A stretch of DNA of 64,000 nucleotides from Cafeteria roenbergensis (taxonomy: Eukaryota; Sar; Bigyra; Bicosoecida; Cafeteriaceae): contig VLTN01000026.1 of NCBI GenBank assembly GCA_008330645.1, positions 62,001 to 126,000 on the forward strand, in the 5' to 3' direction. The translations under genes were made by a program, and so were the position numbers. Shown in pieces: positions 21,519-31,800 of this stretch. The first letter of the stretch is position 1; each line of letters begins with the position of its first letter. The notes under the pieces are model-generated. The model did not search any database, was not told where the DNA came from, and saw only the letters and a list, made by a program, of their open reading frames with translations.

Positions 21519-23556
21519 TCACCAGTCGCTGTCGTCATCGTCTGCGTCGCCAGTCTGAGCAGCGCCTCCAGCAGCAGCGCCCTCCTCGTCGCTGCTCCAG
21601 TCGTCTTCCGGAGCAGGTGGGGCAGCGGCGACTGCAGCCTGCGCGCCCGGCCCCGAGGAGGCAGCGGCAGCGGCCGCTTGGGGTGCGTCGTCGCCCCAGC
21701 CGTCCTCGTCCTCGACAGTGGCCGCGCCGCTGCCGGCGGGCTCGGCCTCGTCCTCCGACGAGCTGCTGTCAGCGTCAACGAGGCCCTTGCCCATGATGAA
21801 CCGGCGCTTGGCCTGAAGGGCCTGCTTGATAAGCTCGGTGCGCTGGGCGTCCCGCTTGGCCGTCTCCACGCGCTCCTCGAAGAAGCTCAGCAGCGTGCGG
21901 ACGTCGCCGAACACATCCACGTCGAGCTTGTGGCCGCCGCGGCGAAGCGCGTCGTCCAGCTTGCGCACCGACGCCTCGGCCACGCGCAGGCGCATTTCCA
22001 GCTTGCGCTTAGCCTTGGTCTCCTCCTTGAGGGCACGGCTCTGCTGTGACACTTCCTCGAGCTGCTTGGCCAGGTCCTCGTGAGAGGCAGCCATCGACAC
22101 GACCTGCTCCTTGAGGCCCGCCGCCTCGGCTAGCATGCGCACGCGCTCGGCCTCGAGCTCCCTTGTTTTGGCTTCGGCAGCCGCGACCGCCTCTGCGCCG
22201 CCATCGCCGGCAGAGACGCGAGCAGCCTCCAGGTCCGCTTCCAGCTTGGCGAGCTGGCGGGCCTGCTCGTCGGCTTCGGCCTCGCGCTCCGTCCGGAGGC
22301 GCTCCAGCTCCGCCTCGGCCGCTTTCCGCTTCTGCTCCTCCTCCGCTGCGCGCTTGGCAGCCTCGGCAGCAGCAGCAGCGCCAGCCTTTGCCTTTGCCGC
22401 AGAAGCGCCTCCCGCCTCCGCCTCGGCTGCCTCCGCGAGCTTCTTCTCAAAAGCCTCCTTCTCGGCCCGGAGCCGCAGTGCCTCTGCCTTGAGGCGCTGC
22501 ATCTCCTCTTCCTTGCCTTGCGCCGCGGCTGTGCCCTCGGCCTTGAGGCGGTCGATCATGGAGTCGCCGAGCAGCGCGTTCTCCATGGTCACGCGCGAGC
22601 AGTTCTGAAGAGTGTCTCGCCACGCGGCCTGCTCCTCAGCGCTTGCAGCCGCGAGAACGAGCGCCCGCCCAGCGTAAAAGTCAGGGTGCTGCAGGCGAAT
22701 CCCAAACGTCGTCTTCGCCGGGCCGCGCTCGACGAGCTCCACGGTGCAGCCCCCGAGAGGAACCACTCCTTTAGGCTTGGTGTCAAAGTGCGCCATTGTG
22801 GGCGACTGGGAGGGCGCGTAGTACAACAAGAAGCCGTCCTTCGCCACAAACAGCCGCTTCTGCCACCTCTCCGACGTGGGTCTGCGAGCCACAGAGGGGA
22901 GGGCAGGGGGACAGGACGCAACGATGTCATACCACACGAGTGGCGGGGGCCGTCTTGGACCGCAGCGGCCATCTTTTCCGGCAATTGAGGACACCGCTGC
23001 CGGCGACCCGCTGCAACCGGAGTGCGCGACTCCCGACAACAGCCGTCACGCTCGCGGACAGCGCCCTCGGTCGCCATGGCTGGCAACAGTTGGAGCACAG
23101 CGAATCGCTGCCACCATGCGGCTCGCGACCACGCACGCTGGGCGGCGCGAACGGCCGTGTGACTTGCGCAGAACACGTCGCACGAAGGCCGCCGGTGCGG
23201 CTGCTGCCGCATGCGCAGTGACGCCCCTCGCCGACGGTGCTGCCCGGGACTGGTGCGAGCCCGCCCTCCTGCCCGCCCCCCCTCAAGCGAGCGCGACCAC
23301 GCCCCGTCCCCCACCACCCGATGGAGCCCCGGTTGGGACGATCGCAACGGGAACCCGCGAAATGCAGCGACCTCAAGCCTTCGCGAGACCGCTGGTCCGC
23401 AAAGAGTCCGCAACTCGCTTCGTCTCCGGCCGAGCCAAGCTGCCACGACGCCCTCAGCAACGTGGCGCTGGCGCCTTGGGCCAAGGCTCACTTGCTCATC
23501 GGCAGCTTGTGCAGGTACCCTGCTCGCTGGTAGTTGGCCTTGATCTCGCCGCTCAT
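21519..23556 (-). CDS. PH domain and coiled-coil protein (two exons)
   Basis: Exons 23556-23492 and 22881-21519 join to give 475 residues. Exon 1 encodes MSGEIKANYQRAGYLHKLPM plus S and the first two bases of a Lys codon; exon 2 continues as PTSERWQKRLFVAKDGFLLYY. Splicing rebuilds an unbroken PH domain (residues about 11-120): GYLHK strand, RWQKRLFV, KGVVPLGGCTVE and the invariant Trp in EEQAAWRDTLQ. Residues about 125-390 are a charged coiled coil rich in Ala, Glu and Lys. The last 60 are acidic, with DDWSSDEE and a terminal DDDDSDW. PH domains bind phosphoinositides or proteins at membranes. The PH plus coiled-coil order recalls SWAP-70-like proteins but I would not name it so. It starts 297 bases from the divergent p25-alpha-like gene, suggesting a shared promoter region. 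Confidence 0.85.
22882..23491 (-). other. Intron of the PH/coiled-coil gene (610 bp)
   Basis: Donor GTGAGCC follows ATGAGCAA; acceptor GGCTCGCAG precedes ACCCACG. Joining in this phase yields MSKPTSERWQKR, continuous PH domain sequence. The unspliced frame upstream of 22881 has no PH beginning. Confidence 0.85.
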
Positions 23557-23853
23557 CCTTCCCTTCCTGTTCGCGGCTGCGCTGCGGATGCGAGCAGAGG
23601 GTTGCTCCCGTCTGGAGGAGAGCCCGTCGGCCGCTCGGCTCGAGGACTCTGCGGTCGGAGGGTGCTGCGGCGCCGGACTGCGGAGAGGGGTTGCCCCGGC
23701 TGTTGCAATGGCGCGCCCCCGATGACATGAGCAACGGTGCAGAGCCGGTGGCGCAGATGGCTGCGAGACCCAACCACCGACCGGCAAGCGTACCGCCCGC
23801 AGGCGCAAGGCTGCTCGGATTCCGGAGCGGCACTGCCCGCGCCGTTGGCTGCA
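23557..23853. promoter_or_regulatory. Divergent (possibly bidirectional) promoter region
   Basis: 297 bases separate the ATG of the PH gene (-) at 23556 from the ATG of the p25-alpha-like gene (+) at 23854. Both genes must be driven from this stretch or from the first intron of a neighbour. No TATA-like box was recognised. Confidence 0.45.
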
Positions 23854-26800
23854 ATGGCCAGCTCGTCCGCGAGCACGGCGTCCACCGCGCCGACCGGTGG
23901 GGCCGCGACCGCGAGCCCGGCTACTGGCGCCCAGGGCCTGGGCGCCAGGCTCCAGGATGCGCTCCAGGCCAAGTTCGGCCGATTCACATCGATGTCCCAC
24001 CCTTCCGAGGGAGCAGGAGTGCTCAGTGAGCCAGTGACTCGCGCACCGGCGCCCGCAGCCGCTGCTCGCGCCAGCTTGATCGCGCTCAGGACTCGCCCAC
24101 GCCCGCACCGCCGGTGCTTGCCCGGACCCTCCACGCTTGCTTGCCCCCAGCCTGCTGCATCGCGCATACTGCGCTGCCCGTTGCTGCTGGCCACCGCGTT
24201 CCCGCCGGCCTGGGCGCTGCCGGTCAACGTGCGACCTCCGGCCCCGCTCTGCCTGCTCGGTTGCCGCAGGTCGCTCGGGCTTCCAGTTCCTTCTCAAGTC
24301 CTGCAGAGGTGTCGTCTTTCCCGAGGAGGTCGTCGACCTCGCATGGAGCGCGTGGTCCCAAGGGGCCGCGGATGGGAGGCAGCTGCTGACCTTTGCAGGA
24401 TTCGTCTCGTCCATCTCTCAGCTAGCAAGCGCTGCCCACCCTCGCGAGAGTGAGATATAGCCGTTGAAGCGCTTGTGCGCGCCAGGCTTTCCTATTCCCA
24501 AGCTCTTCACGCCGCAGGTACGCGTTGGGGGAGGGTGGGGGGGAGCTGGGGGCCGGCGCGCGCGCTGCCGCGCGGAAGCAACTGCTGGTTGATTCGTGAT
24601 TGGGTGAATCTCCCGTGCCGCACCCCGCCGCAGCGAGCAAGGCGGCCCTCTGCATGTTTTTGACGCAAAACCTCCTCGGGGCTGCATTGGCGGACGCTGC
24701 CGATGCCGCGCAGCCAGCGGGCGCGCAGGCGCAACCTGTATCCGCAGCGCGAGCGGCGTCAGCGCGCGCCGCGGTCCTGCACGATGCGCTTGCGGCCATC
24801 CAGTCCGCCCACCCAGTCGAACGATCAAGCCTCATGGCTGAGCCAGCGCCGGAGGACCTGCCCCACGGCGATGGCCCGGAACCCGCTTCGGGAGCTTGCG
24901 ACGCAGCCGACCTGGCGGCGCCCCCGGCAGAGCTGGACGACTGCGACGCGCCGGAACCCACTCGTGAAGTCAGCAGGGCGGGCGCATCGACATCAGGGTC
25001 TGGTGGGGTCAGCGAAGCGCCCTCCGCAGGCGCGGCCGCGCGTGCAGACGCCATCAGCACCAGTTTTGGCAACAGCAACAGCCCTGTGACCGCGTCTGGG
25101 ACCAGCTTTCTCCTGTCATCGGAGGGGAAGCGCGCAGCGCCTGCCAGCGCGCTCAAGGGGGGCCAGCTTGCCGGAGCGGCGTCGCAAAGCCAGCCGCCCG
25201 CCGCAGCCAAGGCCCCTGACCGGCGTGTCTCGTTCGGTGACAGCGGTGGCACAGGGCCCAACCTTCGGCTGAAGGCACCGGCTGCCCTCGATCACGAGGC
25301 CCCTGCCGCAGGGTCAGACTCCAGCAATGCCTCGACGGAGCCCGGGGAGCCGGCCGGCAGAGAGCCGACCGGCGGCGGCGAAATCGTGTCAGTACCGGAT
25401 TTGCTGGCTGCCTTGAGTATGAGCCGCTTTGCCGACGCGCTGGCAGAGGCAGGCATATCCACCATGGACGAGGTGGCCACGGCGGCGCAGGACCCTCCTC
25501 GGCTCCTCGCTGCGGGACTGCCTGCGGCCGCGGCGCGCCGGTTGGCCGCTGCCGGTCGCCGCATCGAGGCCGGCGTCCTCAGAAGACCGGGCGGCGCTGA
25601 CGGGCCGGGCTCTCCAACGGAGATTTCAATGGGTCTGAGGTCCCCAACCCCTCCCACAACATCCCTCCCTCCAGCTCCGTCGCGGTACCGCGCAGGGGAC
25701 GCATCGCCTCCGCGGCCTGGCCAGATGCGGTCCGGCGCCCCCCACAGCTCCGCGCCGAGTGCCGAGGTGAGCGAGCCGCCCGCCCAGGCGTTGCAGGCCA
25801 TGCCACAGGGCACGTCGGCAGCTGCCTCTGCTGCAGGCGCGGAGACCACCGAGCGCTCGCAGCCAAACAGCGAGCGGGCGCCCGCCCCTCGTCCATCGAC
25901 CGGCGTGGCGAGCCAGCTTCGCTCGCAAGCCCCACAGCCTAGGCTCGAAGGCAGCACACGCGAAGCAGGTGCCGGGCAGTTGTCCGCAAGCGGAGTGGCG
26001 AGTTGCCTCCCTGGGCCGGCTGCGGATGGAACAACACCGCAGGCCGCGGGCACCTCTCCCGCTGGCCTTGCAGCACCGACGTCAGCGCTGCAATCGATGC
26101 AGCCGCCCGACGTGCCAGCTGTGGCAACCGCTGCAGTGGAGGTGCCGGTGGCCGCGACAGCACGCGCCCCCGACCCCGCAGCAGCCGCGGCCGCCGTCTC
26201 TGCGCCTGGGCTGTCGTCAATGCCCCCAGCCTCGGCAGCTGCTGTTGCGCAGGCGCCAGCCGCCGCCCTGGGCGCAACGGCGTCCGGCGGTGTTCGGCTG
26301 GCAGCGGCACCAGACGACTCACTGCCAGCAGACGCGCCAGTTTCAGCGGTGCTGGGCGAGCCGACAGTCACGGCCGCCCCTCCCTTGTGGGAAGAGTTCG
26401 CTAGCCAGGACGGGTACGTGTATTTCCACAGGAGGGACACCGGCGCAACGCAGTGGGAGCGACCCGCGGGCGCGTCGATTCTCACCCTGGAGCAGAAAGC
26501 CAGGTCCCATGCTGCTCGCCGGCCGGTGTCCAAGCCAGCCTCTGGGACCGGGACTGCGTCCGGTGCCGACAGCCTGCCCGGAGCAGACGGCGTCGCTGCT
26601 CCCGGAAGCGTCGGTGACGTTGGTGAGGGAGCGCGAGCCTTTTACAACACCCAGCCTGGGGGGCAAGACAGCCGGGCTTCGGCTCCGCACCTGCTGCAGC
26701 TCGAGTCGCCGGCGGCCGACTGGCGGAGAACTCGGCTCCGTGCTCGGCACAACGCTGGCAGCACGCTCCTGCAATCAGAGTTCAAGTCTGATCGGCAGCG

Positions 26801-28508
26801 ATGGAGAGACGCTTGGAAGGACGTCATCGCCCCGTCCCCCGCGGACTCTCTGTCCGCCCCCGGGTCCCCCGCCCCCGGAAGTTCTCCCGGCTCCCCCCCG
26901 GCTGGGAGTGGCACTGTCTCTCACTCCCTCTCTGGGGCTGATACCACGGCCGCCCCCAGCCCGTCCTCCTCCGCCCCACAGTCCCCTGCTGTTGCGCCGC
27001 TGCCAGCGCCGCCGCTAAGGTTCCTGCAGTCGCAGTCAGCGCACCTCCGTGGCGACGACGCGCCAGCAGCCTTCAGCGGCCACGGCGCGGCTTCCCCTGC
27101 ATCACAGAGCGGAGCCGGCGAGCCAGTGGCCGATGTCGTCTCGAGGGCGCTGGCCCTGGCTGCCAAGGCGCGAGCTGCAGCCAGCTCGGTGCCTTCGGCA
27201 AGGGGCGGCCGCGCCCGTGCTTCTGACGAGGCGCACGGGCCGCCGGCAGCGCATTCCCCTTTGAGGGGCAGAGAGCCCATGCCGGGCCCCGCTCTCTCCA
27301 GCTGGTCAAGGTCTCCCTCTCCCCAAAGGAGCTCTCGCGTGCCGGCAGGCTCGGTCACTGGCTCAACCGCGGGCCCGGTTAGCAGTGCAGCGGGTGTCGC
27401 TCCAGCCAGCCAGGCCGAGGCCCCCAAGCCTGCGGACTCGTGGCGCCTCAGCGGCGCTACAATCACCCCTGGCTGGAAGTCGGGCGCTGCAGCTGGGTCC
27501 CCAGCGCGTCAGGCTGGGCTTGGGGGTGCGTCGCCCCACGGTCGGGTGACAGTAAGCACCGCGGGGGGCTCGCCCGCGCACGGGTCGCCAACGTCGCCCA
27601 ACCACTTGCCAGCGCGCTTCCGGAAGCAAGGGCCTGCTCCCGCTCCTGCCCCCGTGAGAGGGACCCCCGAGGTCAGGCGGGACGGATCCGTTGACGGCAG
27701 CCAGCGAGCGCAGCCAGCTCAGCGCCCGTCTCTGGCATCGTTCGAGTCCCCGACCTCTCGCGCATTCACCACACAGCCAGCCAGGACTGCGCCGAGCCAG
27801 CCACCGGCGACTGCCACAGCCGCAGCTCCTGACCCAGCCGCGGCCCGGGAGGCCCCCGGCCTGGAGGTGAGCGCTCTGCCGTCGCATGACGACCTCAGTG
27901 GCCGAGCCGATCCCGAGCTGCAGGCGGCGGCGCGAGCTCCGCGCCTCAGGCGCGCAGGGTCCTCTCTCCGGGTCAAGAGCTACGCAGACAGGCAGCCTGA
28001 TGGGTGGGCCGCACCCAGGCCGAGCGCAGCTGCCGAGAGCCCGGTAGCGAGCGCCGAGATGGTGGGCATGCGACGAGGCGAGGCCGCATTCGCCACCAGC
28101 CTCAGAGGCGGGGACATGCCGGGTGGCTCACGGCTCCCTGCCAAGCCAGATGGGAGCACGCCGGGCCTGGGCCGTTCTGCAAGCTTCACTGCAATGCGGC
28201 TAGGCATGGACTGCGCCGCGCCCGCCGAGTCGGCGACCGGGTCGTATGCGTACGGTCACAAAGCAGCAGCTGCTCGAGCGGCTGGCGCCGGCTCAGTGTT
28301 TGATCGGCTGACGGACACCCGAGGCTACACTGGCACGCACAAGCACCGGTTCGACAGCGGCGGCCGAGGCCGCGGCCTCCGGGGTCGAGACAGCAGCGAC
28401 GTGGACTACGAGTGGGTGAAGCAGCACAGCCTCGGAGCGCCTGGCGCGCCGGTGTTCACCACGAACGACGCGGGCAGCCTTGCGTTTGGCGTGCGTAGAT
28501 TGCAGTGA
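23854..28508 (+). CDS. Giant p25-alpha/TPPP-like protein with SAM-like and WW domains (three exons)
   Basis: Exons 23854-24025, 24270-24449 and 24634-28508 give 1408 residues; all junctions are phase 1. Residues about 35-135 match the EF-hand-like core of p25-alpha (TPPP): KFGRF, then LSRSGFQFLLKSCRGV against the TPPP segment MNGKNWAKLCKDCKV, then VVDLAWSAW, LLTFAGFVSSISQLA against INYEEFKKALEELA, then ETSKAAL and FLTQNLL. The C-terminus carries the other p25-alpha hallmark, SVFDRLTDTRGYTGTHKHRF followed by GRGRGLRGRD (about 1340-1375). Between them are a SAM-like helical segment (about 370-435), a WW domain (about 701-732: PLWEEF, GYVYFHRRDTGATQWERP) and long disordered Pro/Ser/Ala stretches. 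TPPP proteins bind and stabilise microtubules and are tied to cilia; WW domains bind proline-rich partners. Function here is inferred. Confidence 0.8.
24026..24269 (+). other. Intron 1 of the p25-alpha-like gene (244 bp)
   Basis: Donor A|GTGAGCC at 24026 and acceptor TTGCCGCAG at 24269. Phase 1 on both sides; the joined codon AGT (Ser) sits in GVLSRSGFQFLLKS. Confidence 0.8.
24450..24633 (+). other. Intron 2 of the p25-alpha-like gene (184 bp)
   Basis: Donor A|GTGAGAT at 24450 and acceptor CCGCCGCAG at 24633. Phase 1; the joined codon ACG (Thr) sits in HPRETSKAAL, which continues the p25-alpha core alignment. Confidence 0.75.
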
Positions 28509-28827
28509 TGTCGCCGTGCAGAATTTCGGAATCTGTTGTCAATTCCCTCGCGTTGATCGGCAAAGTCCACCGGCCAGCTCGCTCACATTCCGCAATATTG
28601 GAAACTGGAAACATTGGCAGAGTCGCCAGCTCAAGCAGGCGGCACAGGCAACTTGGCGCGCGCGGCGTGCCCGCTGGCGCGAGCTGCGACCGACCAGGCT
28701 GCTGTCCACGTGGGGGAGGTATCTGGCTCGGCTCGAGGTGGGCCAGGCTCTCATCGTTTGGAGCTGCCAAAAGGCCGTGCGACCGTTGTGCTGAGGCCGC
28801 AGTGCGCCGCAACCAGCCTGCGGCAGC
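28509..28827 (+). other. Intergenic, upstream of the giant repeat gene
   Basis: 319 bases between two genes on the plus strand: 3' untranslated sequence of the p25-alpha-like gene and the probable promoter of the repeat gene. No other feature recognised. Confidence 0.5.
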
Positions 28828-31800
28828 ATGTCGACAGCCGGCAAGCCGAGCCCCAGCAGTGAGTCTGCCAAGTTTGCACGCCTTGCCTTGGCTTTGTGGG
28901 CGGCTGGTGAGCGGCCCAGCCTTGTCCACCACGCGGCATCCCGACTGCGCCCAACGCCTGTGGCTCGCTGTGCGCAGCTAAGCCAAAGCCCGCAGCGCCA
29001 ATGGCCGGGAAGCCGAAGCCGACACCACCAGCCGTCAACACGCGCAGCGCAGCTTCCCCCCAACCCGGAAAGGCAGCGCCGTCTGCTGGCTCGCCGAAAC
29101 CCGCAACAGCCGCGAAAGCTCCGCCTCCCAAACCCGGCGCGCCTCCAAAGGCTGTCAAACCTGGAGCTCCAGTGAAGCCAGGGGTGCCAAAAGCAGGCCC
29201 GCCGCCCAAGGCTGCGAAACCTGCGTCTCCAGCCAAACCAGGAGCACCGGCCAAGCCGGGCAGCCCGGCGGCAGGTCCTCCGCCGAAGGAGGGCAAGCCC
29301 GGAGCACCGGCCAAGCCGGGCAGCCCGGCGGCAGGTCCTCCGCCGAAGGGCGGCAAGCCCGGAGCACCGGCCAAGCCGGGCAGCCCGGCGGCAGGTCCTC
29401 CGCCGAAGGGCGGCAAGCCCGGAGCACCGGCCAAGCCGGCCAGCCCGGCGGCAGGTCCTCCGCCGAAGGGCGACAAGCCCGGAGCACCGGCCAAGCCTGG
29501 CAGCCCGGCGGCAGGTCCTCCGCCGAAGGGCGGCAAGCCCGGAGCACCGGCCAAGCCGGGCAGCCCGGCGGCAGGTCCTCCGCCGAAGGGCGGCAAGCCC
29601 GGAGCACCGGCCAAGCCTGGCAGCCCGGCGGCAGGTCCTCCGCCGAAGGGCGGCAAGCCCGGAGCACCGGCCAAGCCGGGCAGCCCGGCGGCAGGTCCTC
29701 CGCCGAAGGGCGGCAAGCCCGGAGCACCGGCCAAGCCGGGCAGCCCAGCGGCAGGTCCTCCGCCGAAGGGCGGCAAGCCCGGAGCACCGGCCAAGCCGGG
29801 CAGCCCGGCGGCAGGTCCTCCGCCGAAGGAGGGCAAGCCCGGAGCACCGGCCAAGCCGGGCAGTCCGGCGGCAGGTCCTCCGCCGAAGGGCGACAAGCCC
29901 GGAGCACCGGCCAAGCTGGGCAGCCCGGCGGCAGGTCCTCCGCCGAAGGAGGGCAAGCCCGGAGCACCGGCCAAGCCGGGCAGTCCGGCGGCAGGTCCTC
30001 CGCCGAAGGGCGGCAAGCCCGGAGCACCGGCCAAGCCGGGCAGCCCGGCGGCAGGTCCTCCGCCGAAGGAGGGCAAGCCCGGAGCACCGGCCAAGCCGGG
30101 CAGTCCGGCGGCAGGTCCTCCGCCGAAGGGCGACAAGCCCGGAGCACCGGCCAAGCCGGGCAGCCCGGCGGCAGGTCCTCCGCCGAAGGGCGGCAAGCCC
30201 GGAGCACCGGCCAAGCCTGGCAGCCCGGCGGCAGGTCCTCCGCCGAAGGAGGGCAAGCCCGGAGCACCGGCCAAGCCGGGCAGCCCGGCGGCAGGTTCTC
30301 CGCCGAAGGGTGGCAAGCCCGGAGCACCGGCCAAGCCGGGCAGCCCGGCGGCAGGTCCTCCGCCGAAGGGCGGCAAGCCCGGAGCACCGGCCAAGCCGGG
30401 CAGCCCGGCGGCAGGTCCTCCGCCGAAGGGCGGCAAGCCCGGAGCACCGGCCAAGCCGGGCAGCCCGGCGGCAGGTCCTCCGCCGAAGGGCGGCAAGCCC
30501 GGAGCACCGGCCAAGCCTGGCAGCCCGGCAGCAGGTCCTCCGCCGAAGGGCGGCAAGCCCGGAGCACCGGCCAAGCCGGGCAGCCCGGCGGCAGGTCCTC
30601 CGCCGAAGGGCGACAAGCCCGGAGCACCGGCCAAGCCGGGCAGCCCGGCGGCAGGTCCTCCGCCGAAGGGCGGCAAGCCCGGAGCACCGGCCAAGCCTGG
30701 CAGCCCGGCAGCAGGTTCTCCGCCGAAGGGCGGCAAGCCCGGAGCACCGGCCAAGCCGGGCAGCCCGGCGGCAGGTCCTCCGCCGAAGGGCGACAAGCCC
30801 GGAGCACCGGCCAAGCATGGCAGCCCGGCGGCAGGTCCTCCGCCGAAGGGCGACAAGCCCGGAGCACCGGCCAAGCCTGGCAGCCCGGCGGCAGGTCCTC
30901 CGCCGAAGGGCGACAAGCCCGGAGCACCGGCCAAGCCTGGCAGCCCGGCGGCAGGTCCTCCGCCGAAGGGCGGCAAGCCCGGAGCACCGGCCAAGCCGGG
31001 CAGCCCGGCGGCAGGTTCTCCGCCGAAGGGCGGCAAGCCCGAGCACCGGCCAAGCCTGGCAGCCCGGCGGCAGGTCCTCCGCCGAAGGGCGGCAAGCCCG
31101 GAGCACCGGCCAAGCCTGGCAGCCCGGCGGCAGGTCCTCCGCCGAAGGGCGGCAAGCCCGGAGCACCGGCCAAGCCGGGCAGCCCGGCGGCAGGTCCTCC
31201 GCCGAAGGGCGGCAAGCCCGGAGCACCGGCCAAGCCGGGCAGCCCGGCGGCAGGTCCTCCGCCGAAGGGCGGCAAGCCCGGAGCACCGGCCAAGCCGGGC
31301 AGCCCGGCGGCAGGTCCTCCGCCGAAGGGCGGCAAGCCCGGAGCACCGGCCAAGCCGGGCAGCCCGGCGGCAGGTCCTCCGCCGAAGGAGGGCAAGCCCG
31401 GAGCACCGGCCAAGCCGGGCAGCCCGGCGGCAGGTCCTCCGCCGAAGGGCGGCAAGCCCGGAGCACCGGCCAAGCCGGGCAGCCCGGCGGCAGGTCCTCC
31501 GCCGAAGGAGGGCAAGCCCGGAGCACCGGCCAAGCCGGGCAGCCCGGCGGCAGGTCCTCCGCCGAAGGGCGGCAAGCCCGGAGCACCGGCCAAGCCGGGC
31601 AGCCCGGCGGCAGGTCCTCCGCCGAAGGGCGGCAAGCCCGGAGCACCGGCCAAGCCGGGCAGCCCGGCGGCAGGTCCTCCGCCGAAGGAGGGCAAGCCCG
31701 GAGCACCGGCCAAGCCGGGCAGTCCGGCGGCAGGGCCTCCGCCGAAGGAGGGCAAGCCCGGAGCACCGGCCAAGCCGGGCAGTCCGGCGGCAGGGCCTCC

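Noticed and set aside
24461-24514. Possible extra exon (VEALVRARLSYSQALHAA) ending in CAG|GTACGC
   Set aside because: It would need an 11-base intron before it. The direct junction 24449/24634 keeps phase and the p25-alpha alignment.
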